Source: Brevipalpus yothersi
Taxonomy: Eukaryota > Arthropoda > Arachnida > Trombidiformes > Tenuipalpidae
Direction of reading: 5' to 3'
NCBI GenBank assembly: GCA_003956705.1
Contig: QZCP01000045.1
Location: 62,001 to 126,000 of the forward strand
Length of the DNA stretch: 64,000 nt
This document shows, piece by piece, positions 23,847 to 34,458 of this stretch. Position 1 is the stretch's first letter, and every line of letters begins with the position of its first letter. A program made the position numbers and the translations under genes. The notes under the pieces are model-generated. The model was given only the letters and a program-made list of their open reading frames with translations. It was not told the DNA's origin and did not search any database.

Positions 23847-24355
23847 TATAATTGGTTGTAAATTTGAATACTTAAAGCTAAATTCACTAATTGACATCAA
23901 TTAGGGCAGAGTCTTATTTCGTTATTCTCGTTAATCAACTTTCTCCAACCATGTATGAAATGTCGTCAGATTACTGCCTTTTTGTCATAATTGTTGTTTC
24001 ACTTGGATCAATTAGCAAAACTCAGTGGCAACACGTGGCGTTATGACGAGCTATGACGAATTTTTCAATTCATGCAGAAATCAAAACCAGTGAATACGTT
24101 TGAGATTACTATCAGAAAGATGCTCTCAAGTGTCCAGATTTTATTCTTTCTGTATATTACTTTCTTGTGTATATTTAGGGGAAGGTTTTTTTTCTTGACT
24201 GGATTTAGAAGTTTTTAAGGATGGATAAGTTTAAACCATAAATTCATTCAAAACTTGCCAAAGTGTGAGTTATTTGTTACAATTTATAGCTGGAAAAAGT
24301 GTTAGAATTCATCAGCAGCAATTGAAATTGACTTATTGCAATCACCAGTTAAAAA

Positions 24356-24379
24356 AATCCATATACATGTATATGGATT
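24356..24379. repeat. Perfect 24-bp palindrome
   Basis: The centre is ATATACATGTATAT, extended by TCC/GGA and further complementary bases on each side to 24 bp without mismatch. Confidence 0.9.
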
Positions 24380-24464
24380 AATCATTGGTTCTACATAATA
24401 GCTGAAAAGCAATTGGTGATCAATATTTTGCTAAATTTTATCATTTAAGCTTTTCAATCATCTG

Positions 24465-24679
24465 TTGATCAAACAATCTCATCACACTCTCTCTTGCTCT
24501 TGCTAATAAGTTTTAGATCATGTTCATAATCAAGTGTCTAATGATATACAAACCCTTTCCAAAACCAATCATTTTCCCCACTTTCACGATGTTTTCTTCT
24601 TTTTGTATTTATTTTCTTGTTTGATTTCTCTTCTTCAAGTCATTGATAAGTCCCATGCCAAAAATTTAGCAACAAAACA
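24465..24679. repeat. Dispersed direct repeat, copy 2
   Basis: The partner of 10487-10690, in the same orientation, 14 kb apart across most of the myosin gene. Confidence 0.7.
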
Positions 24680-25060
24680 AAAAACGGACAACTACATCGG
24701 ATCTTAGTGCTATGGTTCGAGAAATCTCTTACTTAAATTTTATCACATGAGAGAATCTGATTTACTGTAACTAGTAGTATCAAAAATTGATCAGAAATTG
24801 GCCACTTAGAACTGGGATTCATAATTACTTTTGGAGTCACTGATAAATCTGAAAATAGTTGCTAGGAATTCAATAATTAATACCTTGCTTAAGATCTTCA
24901 CATCTGATTTTAATCTTCAAATCATTGGAAAACTCAGCTATGATTTAAGTTGATTCCTTCAACAAGGGAATTCTCTCACAAATTTCAATTATCTGTGATT
25001 TTCTTGCCAGAAATCACATCAATTATCAATAGAAATAGGCATATTGCCACCTCAACCCCC

Positions 25061-25366
25061 TCACACATCGGCTGAACCAATAACTCCACCAATGAGGCCC
25101 AATACAGCTTCCAGTGCTGTAGATACAGCTGTCAGCACTACTGTAAGAATAGGGTTCACTATATCTTGTCGTTTAATCTTTTCATTGAGATTAATCCGGA
25201 GAGATCGAAGAGCTTCCATCCATTCAGCCAGATCATGAGAAATTCTTGTTACTTGAGCCAACTGGACATCTCGTTTCAATTGAGGTTGACCAACACTGTG
25301 GGTGAGAGAAGCTAATACACTGATAGATGTTATCATTGAAACCGCTAGCACAATCTTGAAATCCAT
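25061..25366 (-). CDS. Small secreted helical protein, copy E (101 aa)
   Basis: Unrecognised family. The signal peptide MDFKIVLAVSMITSISVLAS is followed by the core LKRDVQLAQVTRISHDLAEW and MEALRSLRINLNEK. The C-terminal third is unusually hydrophobic (ILTVVLTAVSTALEAVLGL, then a Gly-rich end), unlike F and G, so it may bury or associate with membrane. No cysteines. A single exon on the opposite strand, 1.3 kb past the myosin stop. It is the first array member outside the myosin gene. A class-1 promoter block lies at 25445-25461. Confidence 0.75.
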   Translation of the reverse strand: MDFKIVLAVSMITSISVLASLTHSVGQPQLKRDVQLAQVTRISHDLAEWMEALRSLRINLNEKIKRQDIVNPILTVVLTAVSTALEAVLGLIGGVIGSADV

Positions 25367-25444
25367 ATTGTTCCCAAATTCAGAGATGAGCAGAGATAAA
25401 AACTTCTACTTGATGGTAAAATGGAGACTGGAGAATCGATTGAG

Positions 25445-25461
25445 TGATCAGATCCTTTTCA
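25445..25461 (-). promoter_or_regulatory. Class-1 promoter block of gene E
   Basis: On the minus strand GAAAAGGATCTGATC occurs about 80 bases before the ATG, aligned with the block before D, F and G. The TATA core is changed. Confidence 0.4.
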
Positions 25462-25617
25462 ACTTCAAACTTCAAAATGTTTGTTATAAGGCTGAAATGA
25501 GGTTCAAAAATCTGTGGCTTCAATTTTCTCTTCACATTCACAAAAAAAGCTGTCCCATAAGTCAAGCTGTTCATTGAATCAGCACCAAAAAAATTTCCAG
25601 AATTATCTCCCTATAAA

Positions 25618-26245
25618 TCTGTTACGGAGATTGGTTCACTGAGGTGAACTGGATGTGTTCGTATGCCCAATCAATTCTCCGATCATAACAATTCTAAGAC
25701 AGTGGTCCGTATTACGGATTTCAGAGGCACGAATAGCTCGCCGAGACTATCTCAAAAACGCTCGCCAGTTTAGGATCGGGCCTTAACACCTTCAGATCTA
25801 GTCCTTCAGGAACTGACACTGTCACACCATTTACTTACACTATCAATATTTACCTTGAGGAGAATATTGATATTCTCAATAAATCGCTCCCCATTACAAA
25901 CAGAATGAAACTTATTCACTAAGCTCTAATGATTCCATCAGGAATTATTAGTATATTTCACAATACGCCAATTAATCAGCCTAATTATTCATTTGTTTGA
26001 CCCTTCTCCAAAGCTTAACACGATGAGTAACTGAATGAGCTATCAATTGAGTTAGTTGAGATGAAGTGAACTCCAAACTAAACTGAGTTGAGGTGTAAGC
26101 TGAAATCGTCATCGAATTAATTCGTCAGTCAGCTTATATAGCCAACATTAAAGGTTACAAAAGATATATAGATTATGGTTCACTCAATGTGCCGGCTTGA
26201 ACCTTCACAAGTTTGGGTAGAGGAAAATTAACAAATAAGTAGTGA
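25618..26245. mobile_element. Insertion of about 0.6 kb, possible solo LTR
   Basis: Upstream flanks of D and F continue ...ctattaatc(c/t)atgtaatt, but here the sequence switches after ataaatc to TGTTACGGAGATTGG and does not rejoin the flank until about 26250. The start TGTTACGG resembles LTR ends. An internal AATAAA (about 25879) and a tatata box (about 26140) are compatible. A hairpin with AATATTGATA arms lies near 25845-25875. I found no clear target-site duplication, so the type is uncertain. Confidence 0.4.
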
Positions 26246-26250
26246 AGGAA

Positions 26251-26496
26251 GATCACATAATTTGCTTATTGTTTGCTTTGAAATGAAATGAATATCAATT
26301 TCATATTCTCACTACTGCCTATTTTATCGTTCATTGATCTTTGGGGAAATTTTTTTCTTTGAATTTGTTTAATTGATTTTTATAAACTCGGAATACTTCA
26401 TGATAGATTCATAATTTGGGCTTCTGACATTAGAACGTGATTGGACCAGTTGATTGGGACATGAATTAGTAATGTTGGCGTCTTAGACCATGAAGA
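26251..26496. repeat. Far-upstream flank repeat, copy 2
   Basis: Matches 18463-18711, and 32390-32650 more weakly. It places the outer end of the duplicated unit about 0.9 kb upstream of gene E. Confidence 0.65.
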
Positions 26497-27557
26497 TAGT
26501 TGAGGGAATTATTGGAAGCCCAAGAAAATCGTTTTGCTCAACCTATTCAAATTATAACGCTCATTTGACTTCGTTGCTAGTGTCTCCGAAGACAAAAATT
26601 TTATCAAAAATTTCAGCTTCTATCTACCCGCTGGGAAACGAAGCTGCAAGAAACCTAGAAATCTTCAATTGCAAAAAGAAACAGTGAACATTATACAAAA
26701 AAGCATCAAATTTTTGAAAAACTTCAGGAATTTTTAAAGTGTATTTTAAGATTGTATGAAAGTTTTCTGCCAAAAATCTGACTTATTTGTGAAATTAACA
26801 GAAAAAAAGACAATTTTTATAAAACTTGCTAACCATGGGGAGCATGATAATTTTGCGAAATTCCTTCGCGATTTCTATAAAAGTTGCGAAAAAGTTGCAG
26901 ATTTTCATTCGAGCGGGTATTGCATTTGACTGAGAAGGTAAAGATGTAAAATTTCAGCTTTTTGTAATCTTGAGTCAATCCTATTCGGTTGTGTTAGTTC
27001 GCTTTGAAAAAGGCATGTCCAGAAATGGCCGGAAATCGATTTTTAATCAATAATTTTCTCAGAATTTTTAATCTTCGAATCAATATAAAATTCAAGAATC
27101 AGTACGTTTACCAGATTTTCGGATCAAATTTTAATCTCCAACTCATCGAAAAAATCATCTATAATTCGAGTCGATTCCTCTACTGAATGAATTTTCTCAC
27201 AAATCTCAACACTCTTTGAACTCTTTTTAATAACTCCCTAATCAATCTTCAAAATGATTTAGTGCTGATGGGAATCAAGAACTGGAGCCGTTATCTTACA
27301 ATGACTATAGTTGAAAAATTGATAAAATTTAGGAATCAATACCTCTTTTCCGAGTTTTGAGAACAATTTTAACCTTCAAATCAGTAGAAAATTTAGCTAT
27401 TACTCAATTCTGATTCTTCTAATGATTGAATTCTCTCAAAAATCTCCAGCAATGGTTGTAGGACTATGGATATCAATATCACTTATCAAACCTCTTAGTT
27501 GTTTAATTTTGTTACAAATCTCATCTTCCTTGGAACTTTTTTCAAGAACTCTCTAAT
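26497..27557. other. Array spacer with two tandem copies of the downstream flank
   Basis: No gene is visible. The common 3' flank appears twice here (about 27050-27250 and 27310-27560), the second copy leading into truncated copy H. The first has no gene attached. Confidence 0.5.
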
Positions 27558-27843
27558 CAATCTCCATATTTGATGGCCAGTAACGAAATTCTAATCTCAT
27601 TCAAAGTGGGACTCAATGATTCCTCTGATTCATTATTTAGACCATCGATTGTTCTTTCGACTGAAACAGACAATTCTTGAATATCATCTATTCTGCCTTC
27701 GACTTGCTCAATCTTTCTATCGAGATCATTCCGAGAAGTTTCTATCCTTTAGCAGTATCACGAGGAACTTTTGGTGCTTAAGCCAATTGAGCATCTCATT
27801 TCGAAAGAAGTTAGTAAATGCTCTCGTTATGAACATGAGACAT
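27558..27843 (-). pseudogene. Secreted-protein copy H, truncated with an early stop
   Basis: The ATG at 27843 reads only about 10 codons before a TAA. Family sequence continues below it in shifted frames (matches to LAQ.TR.S and to the tail seen in C). The signal-peptide segment is missing, at the same breakpoint as B and C. A pseudogene. Confidence 0.65.
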
Positions 27844-27953
27844 TTCCCTTTTCGATTGCTCTGGTCCGCTCTAACTACATTATACGAATAAGATTCTTCG
27901 TTTCTTGATGGAGTGATAATTTGAGTGGACCTTCTGTGCCACTAATTTTTTAT

Positions 27954-28130
27954 TCATACGCACATGGAAATATGTTCTCTGGTTTGAATTAGATTTGGGA
28001 TAAATTTTCGTTCAATTTTGTCATGAATTTGAAACTCCAACTCTTCTGATTCTGTATAAAATGGATACAGATTGTCTGGTGGAGAGTAAAGTTGGCTTGT
28101 GTCATCTCGATCTAATTTAGTTCTTGGCAT
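27954..28130 (-). CDS. Conserved small open frame, copy 3 (58 aa)
   Basis: The best-kept copy of the frame at 13940-14113: ATG at 28130, TGA at 27954, cores DRDDTSQLYSPPDNLYPFYT and RKFIPNLIQTREHISMCV. It lies upstream of truncated copy H, in the same place relative to the pseudogene as the other two. No known domain. Confidence 0.35.
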   Translation of the reverse strand: MPRTKLDRDDTSQLYSPPDNLYPFYTESEELEFQIHDKIERKFIPNLIQTREHISMCV

Positions 28131-29143
28131 TTGTATCTGTTCCTTGTGCGGTCGAGCTCTTGAGCTCACTGACGACAAAACTAGTAGACAATATTCTCAT
28201 CATTCCTGGAAGAATGCAGCTAAAAATTGAATTTTGGGAATTAATCCCCTTCCTTGTAGGTAAGTCTCTGGGGTAAATTCGATTGAGCCTATTATTAGTA
28301 ACTCATTCATAGAAATGAAAGAACTTGAATCGACTCAAGAGCAAGTGAAATTCGTTACTCCTTGAAGATGATGAGTTGATAACAAAATTTTAATTTGTCT
28401 ATTGCTAACAATTAGTATCTGTTGATATTAACTCATCGAATTCTTTGATCAAGAATATAAGCCTAGCCTGCGAATTGATGATCGAGGAGTCTTGATCGAG
28501 CGTTTCTGTGACATCATTGTCTTATGATCATTTTTATAGCCCGCTTAAATTACATGATCTTCCAATCAATTTCAAACTGAATATCATTTCTACTCAACCA
28601 CCAAAAAGATATCTGACCAACAATGAATTTTTCAGACCTAATACCAGAGACTTTTGGTGTTAATAGAATATTTATCCATGGTTTTTCAACCCAAACGAGT
28701 CTAATATGTTGGACTATTTAGTAGTCGATTGAGACATATACACAACTCATCTACCAGATTTTCCTCGCTTTATTTGAGCACTTTTTTTTCAAGATCGAAG
28801 AGAACTTTGTCCATTTGATGAGAAAATGAATCAAATCAGATCAACTATCAATTCTTCGATTGTCTCTCTTCAATTAAAATAGGATTCGATTTCTCTCTAG
28901 GAATAGCTGAAAACCAGAAATCTATGTCTCTTTCCAAACTTCATCACAACAACAGGTCAAATTAGTGTGTTAAAATTGCTGTTGGAAATTGAATAATCAA
29001 TACCATTTTTCAGATTTCTGAATCAAATCAATCTTGAAATCGATAGAAAATTTATTTATTATTCTATTTGATTCCTTTAACAAGTGAATTCTCTCACAAA
29101 TCTCAATTTTCTGCGATCTTTCTGCAAGAATTTATATCTTTCA
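28131..29143. other. Array spacer between copies H and F
   Basis: No gene. The first part is class-2 flank (to about 28450) and the last part (from about 28970) is the common 3' flank. It holds two overlapping AATAAA signals for gene F on the minus strand (29051-29060). Confidence 0.55.
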
Positions 29144-29497
29144 TCAGCGAAAACCGGTGGAATCCATACCAATGGAGCTTACCACTTGATTCACAATTTC
29201 AATTATATTATCCACTTCTTCGACCGCTTCTTCGACTAGCTCTTCGGTTTCCTTAAGCTTCTGAACCATAAATCCTTGTAACATCGGATTTAATTCTTGA
29301 ACTATTCCATCGAGAAAATTCCCGAGCGATCGAAGATTTTCCATCTTTTTAGCCAGATCATGCGAAATTCTTGTTGCTTGGGCCAAATGATCATCTCCTT
29401 TCGATTGAGGCTTATCAACACTGTCACTGTGAACATGAAAAGCTAATTCACTGTTCGATATAGCAATTAAAACAGCAAGCACAATCTTGAAATCCAT
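29144..29497 (-). CDS. Small secreted helical protein, copy F (117 aa)
   Basis: Unrecognised family. The signal peptide MDFKIVLAVLIAISNSELAF is followed by the core HLAQATRISHDLAKKMENLR and a long acidic amphipathic stretch (KLKETEELVEEAVEEVDNII), strongly helix-forming. No cysteine. A single exon. The class-1 promoter block lies at 29574-29593, and AATAAA signals on the minus strand sit about 85-90 bases past the stop. Together with G it is the best preserved member. Confidence 0.78.
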   Translation of the reverse strand: MDFKIVLAVLIAISNSELAFHVHSDSVDKPQSKGDDHLAQATRISHDLAKKMENLRSLGNFLDGIVQELNPMLQGFMVQKLKETEELVEEAVEEVDNIIEIVNQVVSSIGMDSTGFR

Positions 29498-29573
29498 ATT
29501 GTTCTAAACTCAGAGATGAACAAAGATACAAACTTTCGTTCCTGTGTAAAATGAAGACTGGAGAAATGATCGG

Positions 29574-29593
29574 ATGATCAGATCCTTTTTAAC
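29574..29593 (-). promoter_or_regulatory. Class-1 promoter block of gene F
   Basis: On the minus strand TTAAAAAGGATCTGATCATC lies about 80-95 bases before the ATG, a TATA-like variant of the block before D. Confidence 0.45.
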
Positions 29594-29898
29594 CTCAAAA
29601 TGATTGTCATGAGAGTTGGAAAGTCTGTGGCTTAAATTTTTCATTTATATTTTCATTCAAAGCTGTCCCAAAAGTCAAGCTGTTCATTGGATTACCATCA
29701 GAAAATTTTCACTCAGATACTGAGTCAGTGTACTCTCTCTTTCTCTATTAATCTATGTAATTGAACATGGAAAACTCAATCTCTCATTTTATCACTTCAA
29801 ATAGTAGAAGGCCACAAGCTATTATGACTTGTAGAGTATTTTTTTCTATTTTTTCTGCTTTATCAAGTTCGAAGAGAACTTACCATGAGTAGTTTCCA

Positions 29899-30566
29899 AT
29901 GAAAACCCACAAATGTGACAGCAAAGATAGAATTGATCAATTGGTTGATTTTGTTTTGGATCATAGTAATTTGTGTAAAGTTCACAGAGAAGAGAAAATG
30001 ACTTTCTGTGTGGACATTCGGCAGAAATTTGACCAAAATAAACTCAAAGCCGGGACCGAGGGGATCGATTTCGATGAGAAAATGAAGTGTTTAAAAAAAG
30101 ATGAAAGGGTTTTTCAGTTCAGAATATCAGCTCTGTCAAGCCCTTTGGAGTTAATCTCATCTTGTGCCCTTAAATTTGGATACAATATAGGGTTCCAGAT
30201 AATTTCCCTAAGCCAAGTCACCCGGAAGCTTTGATCAAATTCATTATCGCCAACAAGGAAGCTCTGTTAGCTCCTATCCCTGAAGGAATGAGACGAGATG
30301 TTAGGCCATTGGTTGAACATTTCGTTGAAAATCTGGATCAAATGGTTTGGAAAACAGAGTAGCCCTCAGCTCGCATGCTGGATATAAGCTTCAGGAAGCT
30401 TCAAAATATTCATCTGCTTAATGGTGACGATTTGATAGCAAAAAGTGGTCAAAGTTTTTCCATCGATTTACCTGCCAGGTTTACAGCGAGTGAAAATGGT
30501 TTCTTCTTCAAAGTTTCTGATCCTTGTGAAGTTTTTGTATCAAATTGCTTTCGAAAAAAAACTTGA
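29899..30566 (+). pseudogene. Fragmented coding-like segment of unknown origin
   Basis: Three open stretches follow one another on the plus strand. The first is 29899 to about 30190 (KCDSKDRIDQLVDFVLDHSN and on, several Cys). The second, in a shifted frame, is about 30192-30361 (PSHPEALIKFIIANKEALLA and on, ending in TAG). The third is 30375-30566 (SFSIDLPARFTASENGFFFK and on). Composition is protein-like, and all three lie in a block (about 29905-30880) that interrupts array homology between F and G. I do not recognise the product. Frameshift and stop suggest a pseudogene carried in with the block; two or three unrelated chance frames is the alternative. Confidence 0.35.
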
Positions 30567-31211
30567 AGTTTGATCTAGAGTCAAGTTTATTTAAGTTCAG
30601 TGACCAGTGTTTATGCACATGAAAGCTGGAAACAAGATGATGAATAACATTCTATTTGCAGGGTAATCAATATGCAAATCGTTGAAGCATCACCAATCAG
30701 AGATAGCTTGATGAATCTCTCTCTCTCTCACGCTCATGCGATGATCAGTGAATAGTGTTGCATGGATAATAATTGGACACAGTTCCTCACATGAGTCCAG
30801 TCAACCAATGGCTCCGCTCAATTAGCGAATCATAGACAATCATGAAGATAATTCATACTTTCAGTTATTCCTAACAATCATTCGGACAAAATCTGATGAA
30901 TTGTTTTTGGTCGTATCAAAATTTGATCAGACATTGATGACGCGGAAGTACAATTCATATCTACTTCTGGAGTAACTGATGAAGTTGAAAATTGTTGAAA
31001 ATCAAAAAATCAATCTTTTTTCAGATTTTCAGACCAGAATTTAATCTTCAAATCAGTATAAAGTTCATCTATCATTCGATTTGATCCCTTCAAAAAGTGA
31101 ATTCGCTCACAGATCACAATTTTCTGTTATCTCTCTGCAAGAATTTATATCACTCATCAGCGAAAATTATTGAATTATTGAACTAACACCCTACAAACCA
31201 CTAGTTGGAAT

Positions 31212-31553
31212 TCAATCAATATTCCCAAACAATCCATTCATATCTACCACGACATCAACCAATATAGATTCGAGACCAATGATGGCTTCGTTCATCGCAT
31301 TTTCCCATTGTTGGAGAGATTGGAGCATTTCAGTGATGTCATCCGTCAATCCTTTTAATTTTTTAATGTTCTCATCGAGATCATTTCGAAGAGTTCCCAT
31401 TCTTTTAGCCAGGCCATGAGAAATTCTGGTTATTTGAGCCAATTGGGCATCTCGTTTCGATTGAGGCTGATCAACACTGTCACTGCGAACATGAGAAGCC
31501 ATTTCACTGGTAGATATTACCATTAAAACAGCTAGCACAATCTTGAAATCCAT
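31212..31553 (-). CDS. Small secreted helical protein, copy G (113 aa)
   Basis: Unrecognised family. The signal peptide MDFKIVLAVLMVISTSEMAS is followed by the core KRDAQLAQITRISHGLAKRM and TLRNDLDENIKKLKG, then an amphipathic tail ending VDMNGLFGNID. No cysteine. A single exon on the minus strand, the rightmost array member found, about 2.9 kb before BLTP1 (which is on the other strand). The promoter block at 31621-31640 is weakened. The array core SKRDAQLAQ-TRISH is clearest in this copy. Confidence 0.78.
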   Translation of the reverse strand: MDFKIVLAVLMVISTSEMASHVRSDSVDQPQSKRDAQLAQITRISHGLAKRMGTLRNDLDENIKKLKGLTDDITEMLQSLQQWENAMNEAIIGLESILVDVVVDMNGLFGNID

Positions 31554-31620
31554 ATTGTTCCAAATTCAGAGATGAACAAAGATAGAAACTCTTGTTTCAG
31601 TATAAAATGAGGACTGGAAA

Positions 31621-31640
31621 AATGATCAGATCCTCTTGAG
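31621..31640 (-). promoter_or_regulatory. Class-1 promoter block of gene G
   Basis: On the minus strand AGAGGATCTGATCATT lies at the same position as in D-F, but without an A/T-rich TATA core. Confidence 0.35.
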
Positions 31641-34458
31641 TTACGAAATGTTTGTCATGAGAGTTGAAAAGTCTGTTACTAAGTTCTCTTATCTGTCTCA
31701 TTTATATTCACATCAAAAGCCGTCCTCTGAGTCAAGCTGTTCATTGCATCAACACCAAAAACTTTCCTGATACTCTCAGCATTAATCAATGTGATTGAAT
31801 TTGAATCAAGGCAAAGGAAGATTCTCAACAACAGCCCAAACAAGACAAAAGCCACTTAGTCACTGATTTTTCCGGTGGATTATGATATTAAATGGTTAAG
31901 AGATCTTAAATGAGATAGAAATCTGTTGGATTATGAAAATTTTTCGATTATGAATTCCTCTGATGCACTTTACATGCCGTTTTAAATGGAGACTTAATCC
32001 ATTCCATTCCAATCTTTTCTTTCATAATGGAGTTTCACGAGATCTCAAGGAGCACCGTTCAAATCAGAAAAATTTTCTTGATTTTCATGACATTCTAATT
32101 GTTGAATAGATCTAGATCTACAGTCATTCACTTTTGAGAAGAGAACTTTTAGGAAAGAATGAAGAACCTTAAAGAAAGAGAGAAGAAGGTCCGAGTGAGG
32201 GGATTCTCTGTTTTGGTCGAGCTCTTCACTCTTTCCTGAAATCGGACTCAATCCTAATCTCTCCAAGGGTAACTTCTTCTCTCTTTTCTGAGACTCTTCC
32301 ATACAATTCTGAATGTGTCTCTTCTCAGACTTTAATGACTGTATTCAGAGAAAGCTTTCTCTTTATATTCGATATTCTTTATTTCAGACTGAATTAACGT
32401 CGATTTCATACCGGACTATTTCCAGTTTTTCTGTAGTTGATTGATTTCTGGTGAAATTTTTTGTCTCATAAGCAATTTAATTAAATTCCGTTTCATAAAC
32501 TTATAACAGTACTTGGCAGATTCATGAATCATACATCTGACTTAAAAATAGTGACAATGCACTGTATCAAGACATGAAATAGTAATGTTAGTAATGTTAG
32601 TCTCTTGGACCTCAGAAATAAATGATCAGCCTGGTGAAGGTCCAAGAGGCATCGTTTCACTAAACTGGTTGATTTGAATTTGTTGATATTGTCTTCGAAA
32701 GGATGACTCATTAAAAATCTGGGCTTTTGTGAGTTGTATTTGATTAAACATGCACACAAGATATTAAGGTTTGGTTTATTTCAATATTGGAAAATGTTTC
32801 CAATCTCACTGATTTTGCTATACAAACTCCAAGAATGAAAATAATCTCTTGAAACTGCCGAAATTTTTAAAACTCAGAAATCAATATTCTCGAAGAAATC
32901 GTTTCATCTCAACTGATCCTGCCACTGGTTCTCAAATCTCAAAATCAAAAACTATTCTAATCATCAGATTGGTTTCTCTTTAATTTTATACCCTACGAAG
33001 CTGAAAGATAAAATCTCTCGAACGTACCCATTCTTCGCAAATTTTCACAATACGTTCGAACGAATTTCGTTGCCATCGATAATCAACACTCAAAACCCCA
33101 TAAAAAGCGCGCCAAATTCAAAGACACCATCCAATTTACGCACGAAAATATACAAACTGTTTAAAAAATATCAAGACAATCTATCAATCTTACGATATTT
33201 TGTGTGTAACATATTTTTTGTCAACATTCACACAAAGTTGCCGGAACATGAAGGTTAATTGAAAAATATTCCCCCCAAAAGTCTTACTCATATGATTCAA
33301 TCATTTCAGATGCAAAAAGAGAGAGAAAAATGTTTTCCTCTCTCTGCTAAGCAGCATGTTTCTATTGACACTTTCTCTCTTGAATCAGTGTCTGACAGAA
33401 GAGAGAGATGCAATTGAAAGACTTCCTCTTCTGTAGTCTTAATTTTTTTTTCTTATAAACAAGGTGCATGTTATTAAATGTAAACAAATATTGTGTGTGT
33501 GTGTGTGTGTGTGTGAAAATGTGTATGTATTGAAATAAAAGTGATAATGATTTTGGTAAAAGATGTGTGTGATTTAGATTTATTTATTTACATGTGTATA
33601 TTATATATATTTGCAATTGAATAGTGAATACACACTTTCTGTGGTCCTTGTGATGAGATGAGATGAGAGATGTTCGAAATGTTTCCCTCTCTCTGTGTGT
33701 ATATATATAAAAATGATTTATTACATCTTCATTATGGTTGAACAATCGAATGATTCAAGAGTGATTGGCTTTACACTCAATTAACATCATTCCATCAGAA
33801 TTGATAGAATACATATATATATACCTTGCACAATTGTTGATGGTACAAAATTTTTTCATGTATGTGTATGGATTTTCTTCCTCCGTGTGTGTATGCAATG
33901 ATAATGTCAACATGAATCCAAAAGAATAACATTATCATCAACACTGTAATCATCATCATTTTGATCTCCGGTTGAAAGTGTGATGAAGTTTCCGAGACAA
34001 ACCTCCAACCACTACGATTACCTCTTAAATTTTCAACAATAATTATAATCATCATGATGAATTGAGTAAGTGTGAATCGTAATCGGTGGTGATGATTCAT
34101 CAATCGAAATGTATCATCATTCATTGAGTCAATGATTGAACCAACTGATGATCACATAGTTGAATTGTTTATGTTGTTCAGTAAATTGAAGTCAAAATTC
34201 ATCCTTCTCCAACCGATTGCAATTAAGCAGCATTCATTTAACAATTTACCCTGGTAGTTTGAATGTTTTGATCATCAATTATCCACTTGTATTTAATTAT
34301 TTCCTTTATTTATGCTTCATGACGATAAAAATTTACAATGAAATTGACAAACTATTGTGCGTTTGTGTGTGTTAATACTCTTTCTTAATGAATCAATCTT
34401 ATGATCTACTCTATCGAATTAGATCAATTCCGGTGAGCTTGTGGTGGTGATAATCAGA
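31641..34458. other. Spacer between gene G and BLTP1
   Basis: Bases 32390-32650 are a third, diverged copy of the far-upstream flank repeat (atagtaatgttag, ctcttggacc). The rest holds A/T-rich sequence, a (TG)n run, tatata tracts near 33600-33820 and no gene I can support. The promoter and 5' UTR of BLTP1 must lie in the last few hundred bases; no motif stands out. Confidence 0.5.
33492..33515. repeat. (TG)n microsatellite
   Basis: A pure TG tract in A/T-rich intergenic DNA. Confidence 0.9.

Larger units (their letters stand above)
23847..25060. other. Spacer between myosin 3' end and secreted-protein gene E
   Basis: No gene is visible. It contains the second copy of the dispersed repeat (24465-24679), a 24-base palindrome (24356-24379) and, from about 24770, the common downstream flank of the array genes. 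Confidence 0.6.
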
